64,000 bases of DNA, from assembly GCA_026936335.1 (NCBI GenBank), contig JAPMXV010000045.1, positions 186,001 to 250,000 on the forward strand. The letters run 5' to 3'. Positions 30,701-41,897 of this stretch are shown here, piece after piece. The notes beneath the pieces are model-generated. The model saw only the letters and a program-made list of their open reading frames with translations, did not search any database and was not told the DNA's origin. Each line of letters opens with the position of its first letter. The first letter of the stretch is position 1. The DNA is from Mantamonas sphyraenae. Lineage: Eukaryota > CRuMs > Mantamonadidae. The position numbers and the translations under genes are program-made.

Positions 30701-33700
30701 CAGGGCGTGGAGAGCAGCTCCGAGGAAACCATTGCTACCCTGAAGAGCGTTCAGGCGGAATCAGAGGAAATGATTGAACACCTTCGACGATCGCTGGTCA
30801 AGGAGCGCGCCAACAGCGAACAAAAGTACGCCCAGATGAAGCGTGTGCGTGAGGATGCACACGATGCAGAGACGCTGATGCGAATGCGCAAAGAGCTGGA
30901 GGCAACCGTGGAGCAGCAACAGCTGGTTATCGACAACCTGAACAAGCAAGACGAGTACAACCGGGTCATTGTCAAGGCCATGAAAACCAAGGAGCTCAAC
31001 CTGCGTGACCGCGTGGAAGAGCTGGAGATGCAGGTGGAGACCGAGGCAGATCAGCGTCGCATGTCGGAGCGGCACCTGAGCAAGCTGCAAGATGTTGTGC
31101 GGCAGCGCGACTCTCAGATGAATGAGTTGGTGCAGGCCAACGATGCACTGACACGACAGCTTCACGAAACCGAGGATACGGCTCAGAACAGGATGCAGCG
31201 GGTGCAAGAGCTGCGACAGGAGCTGAAGGACGCCAAGGAGCAACTGGAGGAGATGCATGAGGACCTAGATCAGTTCAGCACATCGCTTGTCAGTGGCGCG
31301 TCGGCCGTCGTCATGCCAGACACGCCGCGGTCGGTGACACAGCTAACGATGCAGGAGGAAGATGGCCAGGGAGTGCGCATGTCGTCGCCTGCACAGACAC
31401 GACGCGTGCGCAAGCTGCAGCAGCTGAAGCGTGAGTCCTCCAGCGCTCCAGTCCAGCGCACAGGACTGCAGGTTACCACGCCGAGTGCCGGGGAGGTCGA
31501 TATGCAGGCACGCGAACAAAAGGTGCATCAAGGACGCTCAGTTGGGCCAGGTCAAACACGTCGCTCACTTACTCTGTCCGAGGACGCGGACGAGGACGGA
31601 GTGATTGCCGTCACGCCCGTCAACAGAGCTCAATCGGAAATGTCGCTGCTGAGCAGGCAGCGCATGAGTGCGCGGTCGAACAAAGTGCGTGAGAGTTTGC
31701 AATTGATGCGCGAGGAGGTGGAGTTCAAGGAGCAGCAGGTGAAAAACGTGCTGCAAGAGCTGGGCACGATGACCAATGCGTACAACCAGCTGAAGCGTCG
31801 CCACGCACTGATTTCGGAGGTGCACGTCCGTCAATCGCGCGAACTGGAAGCGATGAGCGAAGCGCACACGCTACTGGGTAAGGAACACGAGGTGACAACG
31901 CAACACTTGCGTGATGCGCTGCAGTACCTCAGCTTCATGCAAGGGGAGTGCGGCACTACGGCGACCGAAATGGACCATGTGATGGAGGAGTACCGCGAGC
32001 TGCGTAAGGCCAAGCTGAAGCTGATCCACTCTCACGAAGAGTTAACCGACGCGTTCGAGGCGTCCAACCACATCCAGACATCGCTGTACGCGGCGCACGA
32101 GCGACTGCTGCGCGAAAACCAAGATTTGGTACGTGCACACGAACACTTGGAAGAGGCGCACATGGGTGTAGTGAACCGATTGGCCATCACCACGCGAGCG
32201 CTGGGAGACCTGGCGCAGAGCCACGATGCCCTGCGCCAAAACCATCTGAAAGGCGCCGAGGAACAAGACCGAAGCACCCAGCATCTCAAGAACAGTGCAG
32301 AGAGCATGCAAGAACTGCAAGCACAGCTGTTGCATTGGTTTCAGAGCGAGGAGTTGCGTGTGCAGAGCCTGGTGGACGTGGAGACGTCGCAAAACGCAGT
32401 CTCGGCGTTCCTGGAAGGACCGCTGCTTGAGAACGCAGCTATGGTGAAGCATCAGCTGCACACGCTGCGAGATCACCACGAGGAAACGACGCGTGCTTTT
32501 GCGGCGCAAGCTGGCGAGTTCTTGATCCTCAGCAGTGGCTACGACGAGCTGACGAGGCAGCTGTTGGAGCAAAAGGATGCTCACGAATCTACAACGAGTG
32601 ACCTGCAACGGTTGACTGAGATGCACAAGGCGCTGAAGCAAGCACACAACGAGCTCACACAAGCCCATGTCCGTCTGACCTCTCACCATGGAGGCCTTAG
32701 CAAAGAGTTGGACAACAACACGCAAGGACACAACGACACCACGTACGCGTTGGCATACACAAACAGCGAGTTGGAGACGCTGGAATCGAGTCACAAGGAG
32801 CTGACGAGCAACCACAGCATGCTGACGGCGGAACACGGGGACGCACGATCCTTTGTGGAAGGGATGACCGCGGCACATACGGCGCTGCGCGAGTGCCTTA
32901 TGACAACTCAAAAGGACTTGGAAGTGGTGAGCCGGGACATGAGCGGGCTGGGAGATGCACACAAGCAGCTGTGCACCTCGTACGATCGAGTGAAGGGCCA
33001 ACTTGACAAGAGCATCGAATGGATGCAAGTGGCAAACAGCAAGCACGAGGGCCTGACGACAGCACATGTACATTTGCGACGTAACATGGACCAACTGCGC
33101 GAACAGCACGAAGCGAGCACAGAAAGTGGACGTGCACTTGTGGACAACAGCAATGCGGTGCATGGGAGCTACGAAGCAATGCGAAGCAGCCATGACAGGG
33201 TGACACAGATGCAAATCAAGGTGTGGACGGCACACACGGGTTTGACGCAGGCTCACCAGGCGCTCTTTGAGACGCTGGACGAGCAGGTCGACCAGCACAG
33301 CGCATGCTGGTCACAGCTTGAACGAGCTGGTCAGCATTTGGCTCACCTGCGCGAAGCGCACAACCAATTGATGGAGTTCACTCGGGAAAACACCTCGTTC
33401 ATGTCCGAGCTCACCGAAAGGACGCAGGTGGCAACAAGATCGCACGAGGAACTTACGACACGGCACGAGGAGATGATTGCAATGCAGCAAAGGCTGCTTC
33501 GGGAAACATGGACGTTGCTGAGCCAAGAAGAGGAACTCCACGCGGTGGACGTGGAAACGCATCGCATGATGGACACGCTGACGGACATCGAAGAAAGGAC
33601 GAGCGCACAGCTTGACGAGACACGCAGCAGCCACGTGAAGACCACCAAGTCTCTTCTTGAGGCCCGAAACATGCTGGATACGTCGGAGCAGCACATACGG

Positions 33701-36700
33701 GCTCTGTTTGGTGCGTCAAAGGATCTGGAGCGGAGCCAGGAGAACGTACGTGCATGTCTGGTGGATCTCACGCAAGATCATGAGCGGCTGCAGGCCGAAT
33801 TGGCGGAACAGCGAAGGCTGTACGAAGCGGCTGTTGATCACAACAAGGAGTTGAACGACGAGATGACCACGGATACGGCTGCGCACAGGGATCTACTCTG
33901 CGAGCACGAGTCATTGAACAAGGAGGAGCGCACGCTGATTGGTGCACACGAGGATTTGATGCGTGCGATGCAGAGCCGAGCTGAGATGGTTGCGGATGTG
34001 CTGGTGTCGTATGGGATGACCGTAAACGAGTTGATCACACAAGCTCGTACGCAGCAGGAGTCGACCAAATTCGTGGACAAGGTGACGGATGAACACGTTG
34101 AATTGGTTGAGGAGGAGGATGAACTGGTTGCGCAGCACAAGGCGACAACAGCAATGCTGCTGGAACACAGCACACGCGTGAAGGACCTGTACGAGGCGCA
34201 CGCTGCTCTGACAGAGCGTGTGATCACACAGACGGATGCACAGGATGACGCGACCAAGTACATTGGGACGCTGACGGATGAACACCACGCGCTGAAGCAG
34301 GAGGAGGATGAACTGGTTGCGCAGCACAAGGCGACAACGGCAATGCTGCTGGAACACAGCACACGCGTGAAGGACCTGTACGAGGCGCATGCTGCTCTGA
34401 CTGAGCGTGTGATCACACAGACGGGTGCACAGGATGACGCGACCAAGTACATTGGGACGCTGACGGATGAACACCACGCGCTGAAGCAGGAGGAGGATGA
34501 GCTGGTTGCGCAGCACAAGGCAACCACGGCAATGCTGTTGGAACACAGCACACGCGTGAAGGACATGTACGAGGCGCATGCTGCTCTGACTGAGCGTGTG
34601 ATCACACAGACGGATGCACAGGATGACGCGACCAAGTACATTGGGACGCTGACGGATGAACACCACGCGCTGAAGCAGGAGGAGGATGAGCTGGTTGCGC
34701 AGCACAAGGCAACCACGGCAATGCTGTTGGAACACAGCACACGCGTGAAGGACATGTACGAGGCGCACGCTGCTCTGACAGAGCGTGTGATCACACAGAC
34801 GGATGCACAGGATGACGCGACCAAGTACATTGGTACGCTGACGGATGAACACCACGCGCTGAAGCAGGAGGAGGATGAGCTGGTTGCGCAACACAAGGCG
34901 ACAACAGCAATGCTGTTGGAACACAGCACACGCGTGAAGGACATGTACGAGGCGCATGCTGCTCTGACTGAGCGTGTGATCACACAGACGGATGCACAGG
35001 ATGACGCGACCAAGTACATTGGGACGCTGACGGATGAACACCACGCGCTGAAGCAGGAGGAGGATGAGCTGGTTGCGCAGCACAAGGCAACCACGGCAAT
35101 GCTGCTGTTGGAACACAGCACACGCGTGAAGGACATGTACGAGGCGCATGCTGCTCTGACAGAGCGTGTGATCACACAGACGGATGCACAGGATGACGCG
35201 ACCAAGTACATTGGGACGCTGACGGATGAACACCACGCGCTGAAGCAGGAGGAGGATGAGCTGGTTGCGCAGCACAAGGCAACCACGGCAATGCTGCTGG
35301 AACACAGCACACGCGTGAAGGACATGTACGAGGCGCATGCTGCTCTGACAGAGCGTGTGATCACACAGACGGATGCACAGGATGACGCGACCAAGTACAT
35401 TGGGACGCTGACGGATGAACACCACGCGCTGAAGCAGGAGGAGGATGAGCTGGTTGCGCAGCACAAGGCAACCACGGCAATGCTGTTGGAACACAGCACA
35501 CGCGTGAAGGACATGTACGAGGCGCATGCTGCTCTGACAGAGCGTGTGATCACACAGACGGATGCACAGGATGACGCGACCAAGTACATTGGGACGCTGA
35601 CGGATGAACACCACGCGCTGAAGCAGGAGGAGGATGAGCTGGTTGCGCAGCACAAGGCAACCACGGCAATGCTGTTGGAACACAGCACACGCGTGAAGGA
35701 CATGTACGAGGCGCATGCTGCTCTGACAGAGCGTGTGATCACACAGACGGATGCACAGGATGACGCGACCAAGTACATTGGGACGCTGACGGATGAACAC
35801 CACGCGCTGAAGCAGGAGGAGGATGAGCTGGTTGCGCAGCACAAGGCAACCACGGCAATGCTGCTGGAACACAGCACACGCGTGAAGGACATGTACGAGG
35901 CGCATGCTGCTCTGACTGAGCGTGTGATCACACAGACGGATGCACAGGATGACGCGACCAAGTACATTGGGACGCTGACGGATGAACACCACGCGCTGAA
36001 GCAGGAGGAGGATGAGCTGGTTGCGCAGCACAAGGCAACCACGGCAATGCTGTTGGAACACAGCACACGCGTGAAGGACATGTACGAGGCGCATGCTGCT
36101 CTGACAGAGCGTGTGATCACACAGACGGATGCACAGGATGACGCGACCAAGTACATTGGGACGCTGACGGATGAACACCACGCGCTGAAGCAGGAGGAGG
36201 ATGAGCTGGTTGCGCAACACAAGGCGACAACAGCAATGCTGCTGGAACACACTCAGATGGCCGACTTGCTCCACTCGTCGCTCAAAGATCTCGTTGTGCA
36301 TCTCGAGCAGCATAGTGGTGCACACCAATCTACTCAAGCGTTCGCAGAGCATGTCATTATTCAGCAAGAGATGCTGCACGCCGACAAGATCGCCGTGCTC
36401 CTCTCGGAACACCAGGAAATGGCATCCCTGCTTCAAGAGCACACAAAACGTATGGTCGAACTGCAAGCGGCACACGCAGACCTCTCTGTGTCGACTCTGG
36501 AGCAAGCCAAGCATCAGTTGGCATCTGTAAACGACATCGATCAGCTTTGTGATGCAAACACTCGATTGCTGGAGCTTCATGACCAAATGGTTGCCCAGCA
36601 GATGCAAACAACAGCTTTTACCCTGGACCAAGCGCGCGAAGTTACACACGTGCATGATGCCTTCAAAACTCTCGTGGACATCCTTGTGCAGTACGCCCAG

Positions 36701-39700
36701 TCCCAGAGTGACTCTACAGCTGCAATGGACAGGGTTTGTGCCGAGCACGACCGTATGCTTCGAGAAGAGCAACAACTGATCGTGTTCCAGCAGGACATGG
36801 CACAGCAAGTTGCAACCGCCGCCAGAGATGTCCACGCGTTCAACGCATCCTACCAAGCTCTCATGGAGTCCGTGTTGGCACAGATGGAGAGCAGTGGCGA
36901 TGTACAGGACACCATGCTCGCCATGAAGGCGCAGTATGACGAGTTGAGCCGGAACGAGGCTCAACTCGTGGACGAACACCAAGCCATGGTTGCATTTGTG
37001 CAGTCTCACGCAGCCAGCATTCACGAGATGCATGTGGCACACCGAGATCTTGCCCAACAGCTTCTACTGTGCAGCCAAGAAAAGAGCATATCTGCAGAAA
37101 CCATGCAGACCATGCAGAATGAGCACGAACAACTGTGCCAGCGCCAGTGGGAGCTGATCCAGCAACACATGCAGGCCACAGCGGTGTTGCAGAATCTCAG
37201 CGAGGGCATTCACAACGTGCACGAAGCAAACAGCCAACTGGCACAACATCTGCATGACCACGTGGCGTCGCACATCGACACCAAATCAACAATCGACCAG
37301 CTTGATCATGAGGTGACGCAGTTGGTTGAAGGACGCCGCCTACTTATCCAACACATTCAAAACAATGACAAGGAGACGCTCACGCTGGGTAAAGAGATGC
37401 AGGAGGTGCATGAGGCGTTTGCGGGGCTGACAGAGACACACACTTTGCGATCAATCGAACTAGAGGCATTGAGTCACACGTTTGCAGAGTCTATGGACGC
37501 TTTGGTGGCCAGTAAGGGCCATGTCGGACAAGAGGAGCATGCTCAGTTGCGAGCAGCCGTCGAAGAGTGCCAGAGAGAAATCCACGTGGCTGCAGCCGCA
37601 TTCAAAGATATCAGTGAGCAAAATGATGTGCTGGCAAAGCGAAACGAAGATCTACTGGCACGCAACACGCGCTTGGAGCAAGTGTACAGCGAACTGCAGG
37701 GAGCTCAGCAGCGTACGCAGCAGCTGCAGGCTGAGCTGCAGGAGCAGAAGACCGCGGTAGAGCAACAGAAGCAGCGTGCCGATGAAGCGGAGCGCAAGGT
37801 GCAGGAACTGAAAGAAAGCGGAGACGAAACCAGCACTGCTCGCGCAGAGTTGGACGCAGAACGCCAGCAGGTGGCCGAAAGCACCGAAACAAGCAAGGCG
37901 CAGATCCAGGCGCTTCTGGACACGGTGAAGCGAGAAAGCGACGCACTGAGCGACTTGCGTGCGCAAATCGCAATTGTGAGCGATCAAGCGCGGGCAGACG
38001 CAAGCGCTGTGAGCGACGCCGCGACAAAAGAGGCCAAGGCGCAAGCAAGCTTGTTTGAACACGAACGCCAGGAAGTGGAAGCGTTGATGGTGCGTTTGGA
38101 AGACGAAGGCGAAGAAGAAACAGCCCTGAATGCGTTTGCTGCAGTCAGCAGCCGTTTGATGAAAGACAACCTGGAATTGCGGAAGCAGATGGCTGTGGCT
38201 GCCGTCGATCACGAAGCGTGCCAACGAGAGCTGGCGATGGCAAAGACAGAGATCGAACTTCGCTCAAAGTGCACCGAAGCCCTACAAAGCGAGTTGGCCC
38301 GTCGCATGGAGCAGGTGGACAAGACTGTGCGTGTTCTGGTGGAGCTGAAGCAGGATGTGTGCACAGTGGACGTCGAGCGGTTGCTGAACGCAAAGCGGCA
38401 GAATGCGCTGGAAACACAGGTGGCCACACTGGATGGCGAGTTGGCCGCCATCCGGGAATCTCATGCGTCATTGACGCTGTCGGAGCTGCAGGCACGAGCT
38501 GTGGCAGAGGAACACGCGGGTGTGGAGGCTTCGCTTCGAAATCAGATCAACATGTTGGAAGAGGAAGCACGTGTACTGTGCAACAGGCTGCCAGAAGATC
38601 TAGAGACGCAACGAGTGGAGAATGCGGCCCTGAAGATGCAGGTAGAGGCGCTCAAGGCGGACAAGAGCCGCAGTGAACAGCTTGAGCAGCTGACAAAGCA
38701 AATCCAGGCCTTGCGTGAGGCAGCAACGCCCAAGGATGAGATGTCAACAGATGCCACCTCCAGCACCAAGTCCATCAACAGCGACAAGGAGGAAGAAACG
38801 ACCATGGGTGAGAAGGGCGACCCGGCAGCAACCGGGGAACCAGGGAGCACCGCCAAACGGGTGGAATGGAACGAACGGGACCTGGAGATCTTTACACAGT
38901 GGACAAGTAGCCTCGACGTGGCACGGGCAGAGATGGAGGCACAAGTGCAAGCCATGGAACAAGCTGTGGCTCAATCAAAGGCATTGCAACCGGAGGCAGC
39001 GGCAAGGCACACAGACGCCGAGTGGAACGCAATGGTGGACCACCAAGCGGCCATACTAGGGTTTTTGGTCAAGATGTACACCAAGTGGATGAGGTTTGCC
39101 ATGAAACGCGGTGAAGACGTCGATTTGGACGAAGACTTGCAACAAGAACTGGCCAGGCTCGCAGAGAGCGATGTAGGCCGCATGGCACGGCTGCGGGATG
39201 TGCGTGGTGACAGAGAAACGCTGTTGCGACCTGCGTTGGATCGTGGTCTGTACAACGCCGAGGGTGCCCGTGTGCGAAGCCGTCGTTCGCGGGTGCTGGC
39301 AGCGCTACAGCTGCGTTCAATGGACAAGGCCGTCAACATGGAGCGGGAAGGAGTGGTGTTGGTGCCAAAAGTTGGGTCGGATGAGGCTGCGTCGGCGGGA
39401 GAGGCAAGGAGAAGCAGCGATGGCATGGGAAGCGAAAACGGCAGTGGAAAGGATCCGGAGAGCAGGCGGAACAGCAGTGAGACAAACAGCGAGGCGGAAG
39501 AAGTGGAAACACAGAGTGGCACGGCGACGAATAAGCAGCTGCTTGCGGTGGCCAACTCGACAGATGAGAGTGAAGGAGGGCGTGGCAAGCGCAGACTGAG
39601 CTTTTCGCGTCGCAAATCCACAGAAATGACGGCAGGTGAGGTCAAGGCGGCTCTGGTGCAGTCGCAGTCCAACAACCTGGAGGCCGTGCTCAATGCAATG

Positions 39701-41203
39701 GTATACAGGGAGACTGGGCTGGAGGCGAGCGGCGAGCTGGGCACGGTGCAGCAGGTGGTGCGCGATGCAGTGCGAGCACGAGGCGAGATGCAAGCGCACC
39801 TGGAAGGGCATGCATGGGCCAAGCCTGCGAAAGAATGGCAAGAAGAGTACAGCGTCAACGCAGGCGGTGAAGTGATCAGCGTGGCACTTGGTCGCGTGAT
39901 GGAACTGATGGTGCTTCCCGTGTCCGGCGAACAGGACGTGCTGACCTGGGCCATCTGTTTCCGCGAGTACATGAGTCCCATGGCCATGCTGCTGGAGCTG
40001 ACAATGCGCATCGAAGTGCCTGTGGGCAACGAGACCGGCCTTGTTGCAGGCGTGCGCTCGCGTGTGTTGCTGTTTGTAGAGACGTGGCTGAAGAGATATG
40101 GAAGTGACTTTGCAGGCGATGCAGAGCTGTGTGCGCTCATGCGACTGTTCCTGGGCTCTGTGAGCGCTCTGGGCATCAAAGAGCATACTGTGGGGCGACT
40201 TCTGAAGGCTTTGGAGGCGGAGGAAGCGCGAAACGAGAACACAGCCACGTCTTCTTCGTCAAGCGTAAACGGCGGCTTCTCTACGATTGAGTGTTCGGAG
40301 AGCGAAGAAGAATCACGAGTGCACGGAACGTCGTCACTGGACAGCAGCAGCAGCAGCAGCAAGCGAGGAAGCAAGGCGTCTGTGCGCGCTTCGAGTGAAA
40401 TGTTGTTGCCTGTGCCGATCACACCGGAGCATATCTTCCACAGCGGGCTGCGTTGGCGGGACTGCGATCCGGTGGAGCTGGCAAGACAGATCACACTGCG
40501 CGACTGGGAGGCGTTCTCACGCGTAAGTGCAGTGGACTTTGTGCAACTGGCGTGGAGCAAGGACGCGCTGAAACACCGAGCTGGAGCGATGCTTCATGCG
40601 CAGGAGCGATTCAACAGGCTGTCCATGTTTGCTATTGGGGCGATCCTGTACGAGCGCAAGGTGAAAGACCGAGAGGCGGTGCTGAGCCTGCTGATCAAGG
40701 TGATGGACGAGTGCAGGGAGCTGGGCAACCTGAGCGGGATGGCCAGCATCCACAGCGGGCTGACAAACACGCCTGTGCACAGGCTCAAGTTCACCAAGAA
40801 GAACCTGGGCCGAGGCGACCTGAGCAAACTGACCAACGTGACAGCAATCATGCACACGGAAAAGTCGTACAAGGCGCTGCGCACGTATGTGGCCGACCTG
40901 TTGGAGAAGAACCACGCAGTGATCCCGTACATGGGCGTGTACTGCACCGATCTGACATTCACCGAAGACGGCAACCCCAACATGAAGGACGGATTGGTCA
41001 ACTTTCGCAAGAAGCGCATGGTGGTGGGCATCATCAACGAGGTGCTGCGGTGCCAGAGCAACGGCCCGCCGCAGGTTCTCGACGTGCCGCAGATCGGACG
41101 CTTCTTTGAGACGTCCGCCATGCCGATGTACGACGAGGAAGACATGTATGCACGCTCGATGCTTTTGGAACCAAGAGGAGCGAGTGCGGCGCAGATTAAA
41201 TGA
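27712..41203 (+). CDS. Giant kelch / coiled-coil / RasGEF protein (4,454 residues)
   Basis: Predicted Ras-family guanine-nucleotide exchange factor on a very long rod. Exons 27712-28659 and 28787-41203, joined by a 127 bp intron (CTGAC branch). Residues about 20-400 form kelch repeats (YIVGGRYLDGGG, LVVFGGYSGNWPN, IYGGACHLGDTQ, LVILGGR), a propeller. Residues about 450-3750 are almost continuous coiled coil with recurring (A/S)-H-x-x-L motifs. Residues about 2092-2800 hold eleven near-identical 63-residue units. A RasGEF_N/REM region spans about 4015-4115 (DVLTWAICFREYM). The CDC25 catalytic domain runs from 4190 to the end (EHIFHSGLRWRDCDPVELAR, LSGMASIHSGLTNTPVHRL, IPYMGVYCTDLTF, VNFRKKR). 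The key structural helices of CDC25 are present, so it is probably active. The stop is 10 bp from the UQCRH stop. Confidence 0.93.
34111..36252 (+). repeat. Coding minisatellite: eleven 189-bp units (63 codons) plus a partial twelfth
   Basis: Units begin at EEDELVAQHKATTAMLLEH and end DEHHALKQ. Eleven full copies are followed by a partial one that diverges after TTAMLLEH. Copies differ by a few, mostly synonymous bases. Copies 1-2 have DLYEA and the others DMYEA; copy 2 has TGAQ for TDAQ; copy 6 has an extra CTG (Leu) near 35103. The 63-residue unit is exactly nine heptads, so the coiled-coil register is kept across copies. Because the unit is a multiple of three and lacks antisense stops, long but meaningless antisense frames appear here. 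Confidence 0.97.
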
Positions 41204-41213
41204 TGCCTTCTAT

Positions 41214-41842
41214 TCATTTGAGTTCGGCAAAGAGCTTGGGTGCGACCTGTGAGACCGATGGGATTGGAACGAGGCGACGGCAAAAGGATGTGGCCGATAA
41301 TGGACGGGGTTGTGTGAGCCGTTGCGTACGTTGCTGGGGAGGTGGCACGTGCGCAAAGAAGTGGCTTGGGGCGGGGCCGTTTGCCGCGCTTGGCCAGCTT
41401 GATTCCATGCGCATGCACAAGGGAAGCAAAGGGACAACGCGGTCGTCGCAAGGTTTGACAGACGACGATGCACTGCGCATGGCGCCAGGAGATGGGCTGA
41501 GACGAGATGGTGGCGAGCGGGTGAAGGGAGGGAAAAGGCGTCGGAGGGGAGGAAATTCGATCGAATGCGGCGTCGGCGGACACCAAAACGACGCCAAGGG
41601 CGCCATGCGAAGGGGACGACTGGAGTGGGCAAGAGGGACAGGGTGGAGAGTAAACGTACAACCTTGTCGACACACTTGTAGAGGTCAAAGTACCAGGCCT
41701 GGCAGTTGGCACCCTCAGGGAACTTGGCCTTCTCGAGACGCTCCACGCAGTCCTGGTACTTGAGCAGCTGGGGCTTGCACTCCTTCTCCATGCACTCCTC
41801 CTCAAGGATGGGCTTGATGTCTTGGACCTCGTCGTCACTCAT
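41214..41842 (-). CDS. UQCRH: Cytochrome bc1 complex hinge protein (UQCRH/QCR6)
   Basis: Small acidic intermembrane-space subunit of mitochondrial complex III that assists cytochrome c1. Exons 41660-41842 and 41214-41246 with a 413 bp intron give 71 residues. Exon 1 has an acidic start (MSDDEVQDIKPILEEEC) and paired cysteines in helices: E-C-K-P-Q-L-L-K-Y-Q-D-C and NCQAWYFDLYKCVDK, as in the hinge family. Exon 2 adds only VAPKLFAELK, matching the human C-terminus VAHKLFNNLK, which fixes the GTACGT donor and CACAG acceptor. The last 10 codons are thus in a separate tiny exon after an intron twice the length of the coding sequence. The acidic N-terminus is shorter than in yeast Qcr6. Confidence 0.93.
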
Positions 41843-41897
41843 TTGCTGTTCTGTGGGTTTCGGCTGGTCTGGGACGCGCGGACGCACCCAAAGCTGG
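41843..41897. promoter_or_regulatory. Divergent UQCRH/CUL4 promoter
   Basis: Only 55 bp separate the start codons of UQCRH and the inferred CUL4 first exon. No TATA-like element is visible. The CUL4 side may use the 171 bp first intron for extra control. Confidence 0.3.

Noticed and set aside
34111-36252. Regular direct repeats considered as a CRISPR-like or satellite array
   Set aside because: Units are contiguous, 189 bp, without spacers, and translate in one frame inside a eukaryotic coiled-coil gene.
33838-37057. Long minus-strand frames (804 and 1,048 codons) across the RasGEF repeat
   Set aside because: They arise because the 189-bp unit is a multiple of three and lacks antisense stops; the repeated Cys/Ser/Val peptide is a shadow of the coding repeat.
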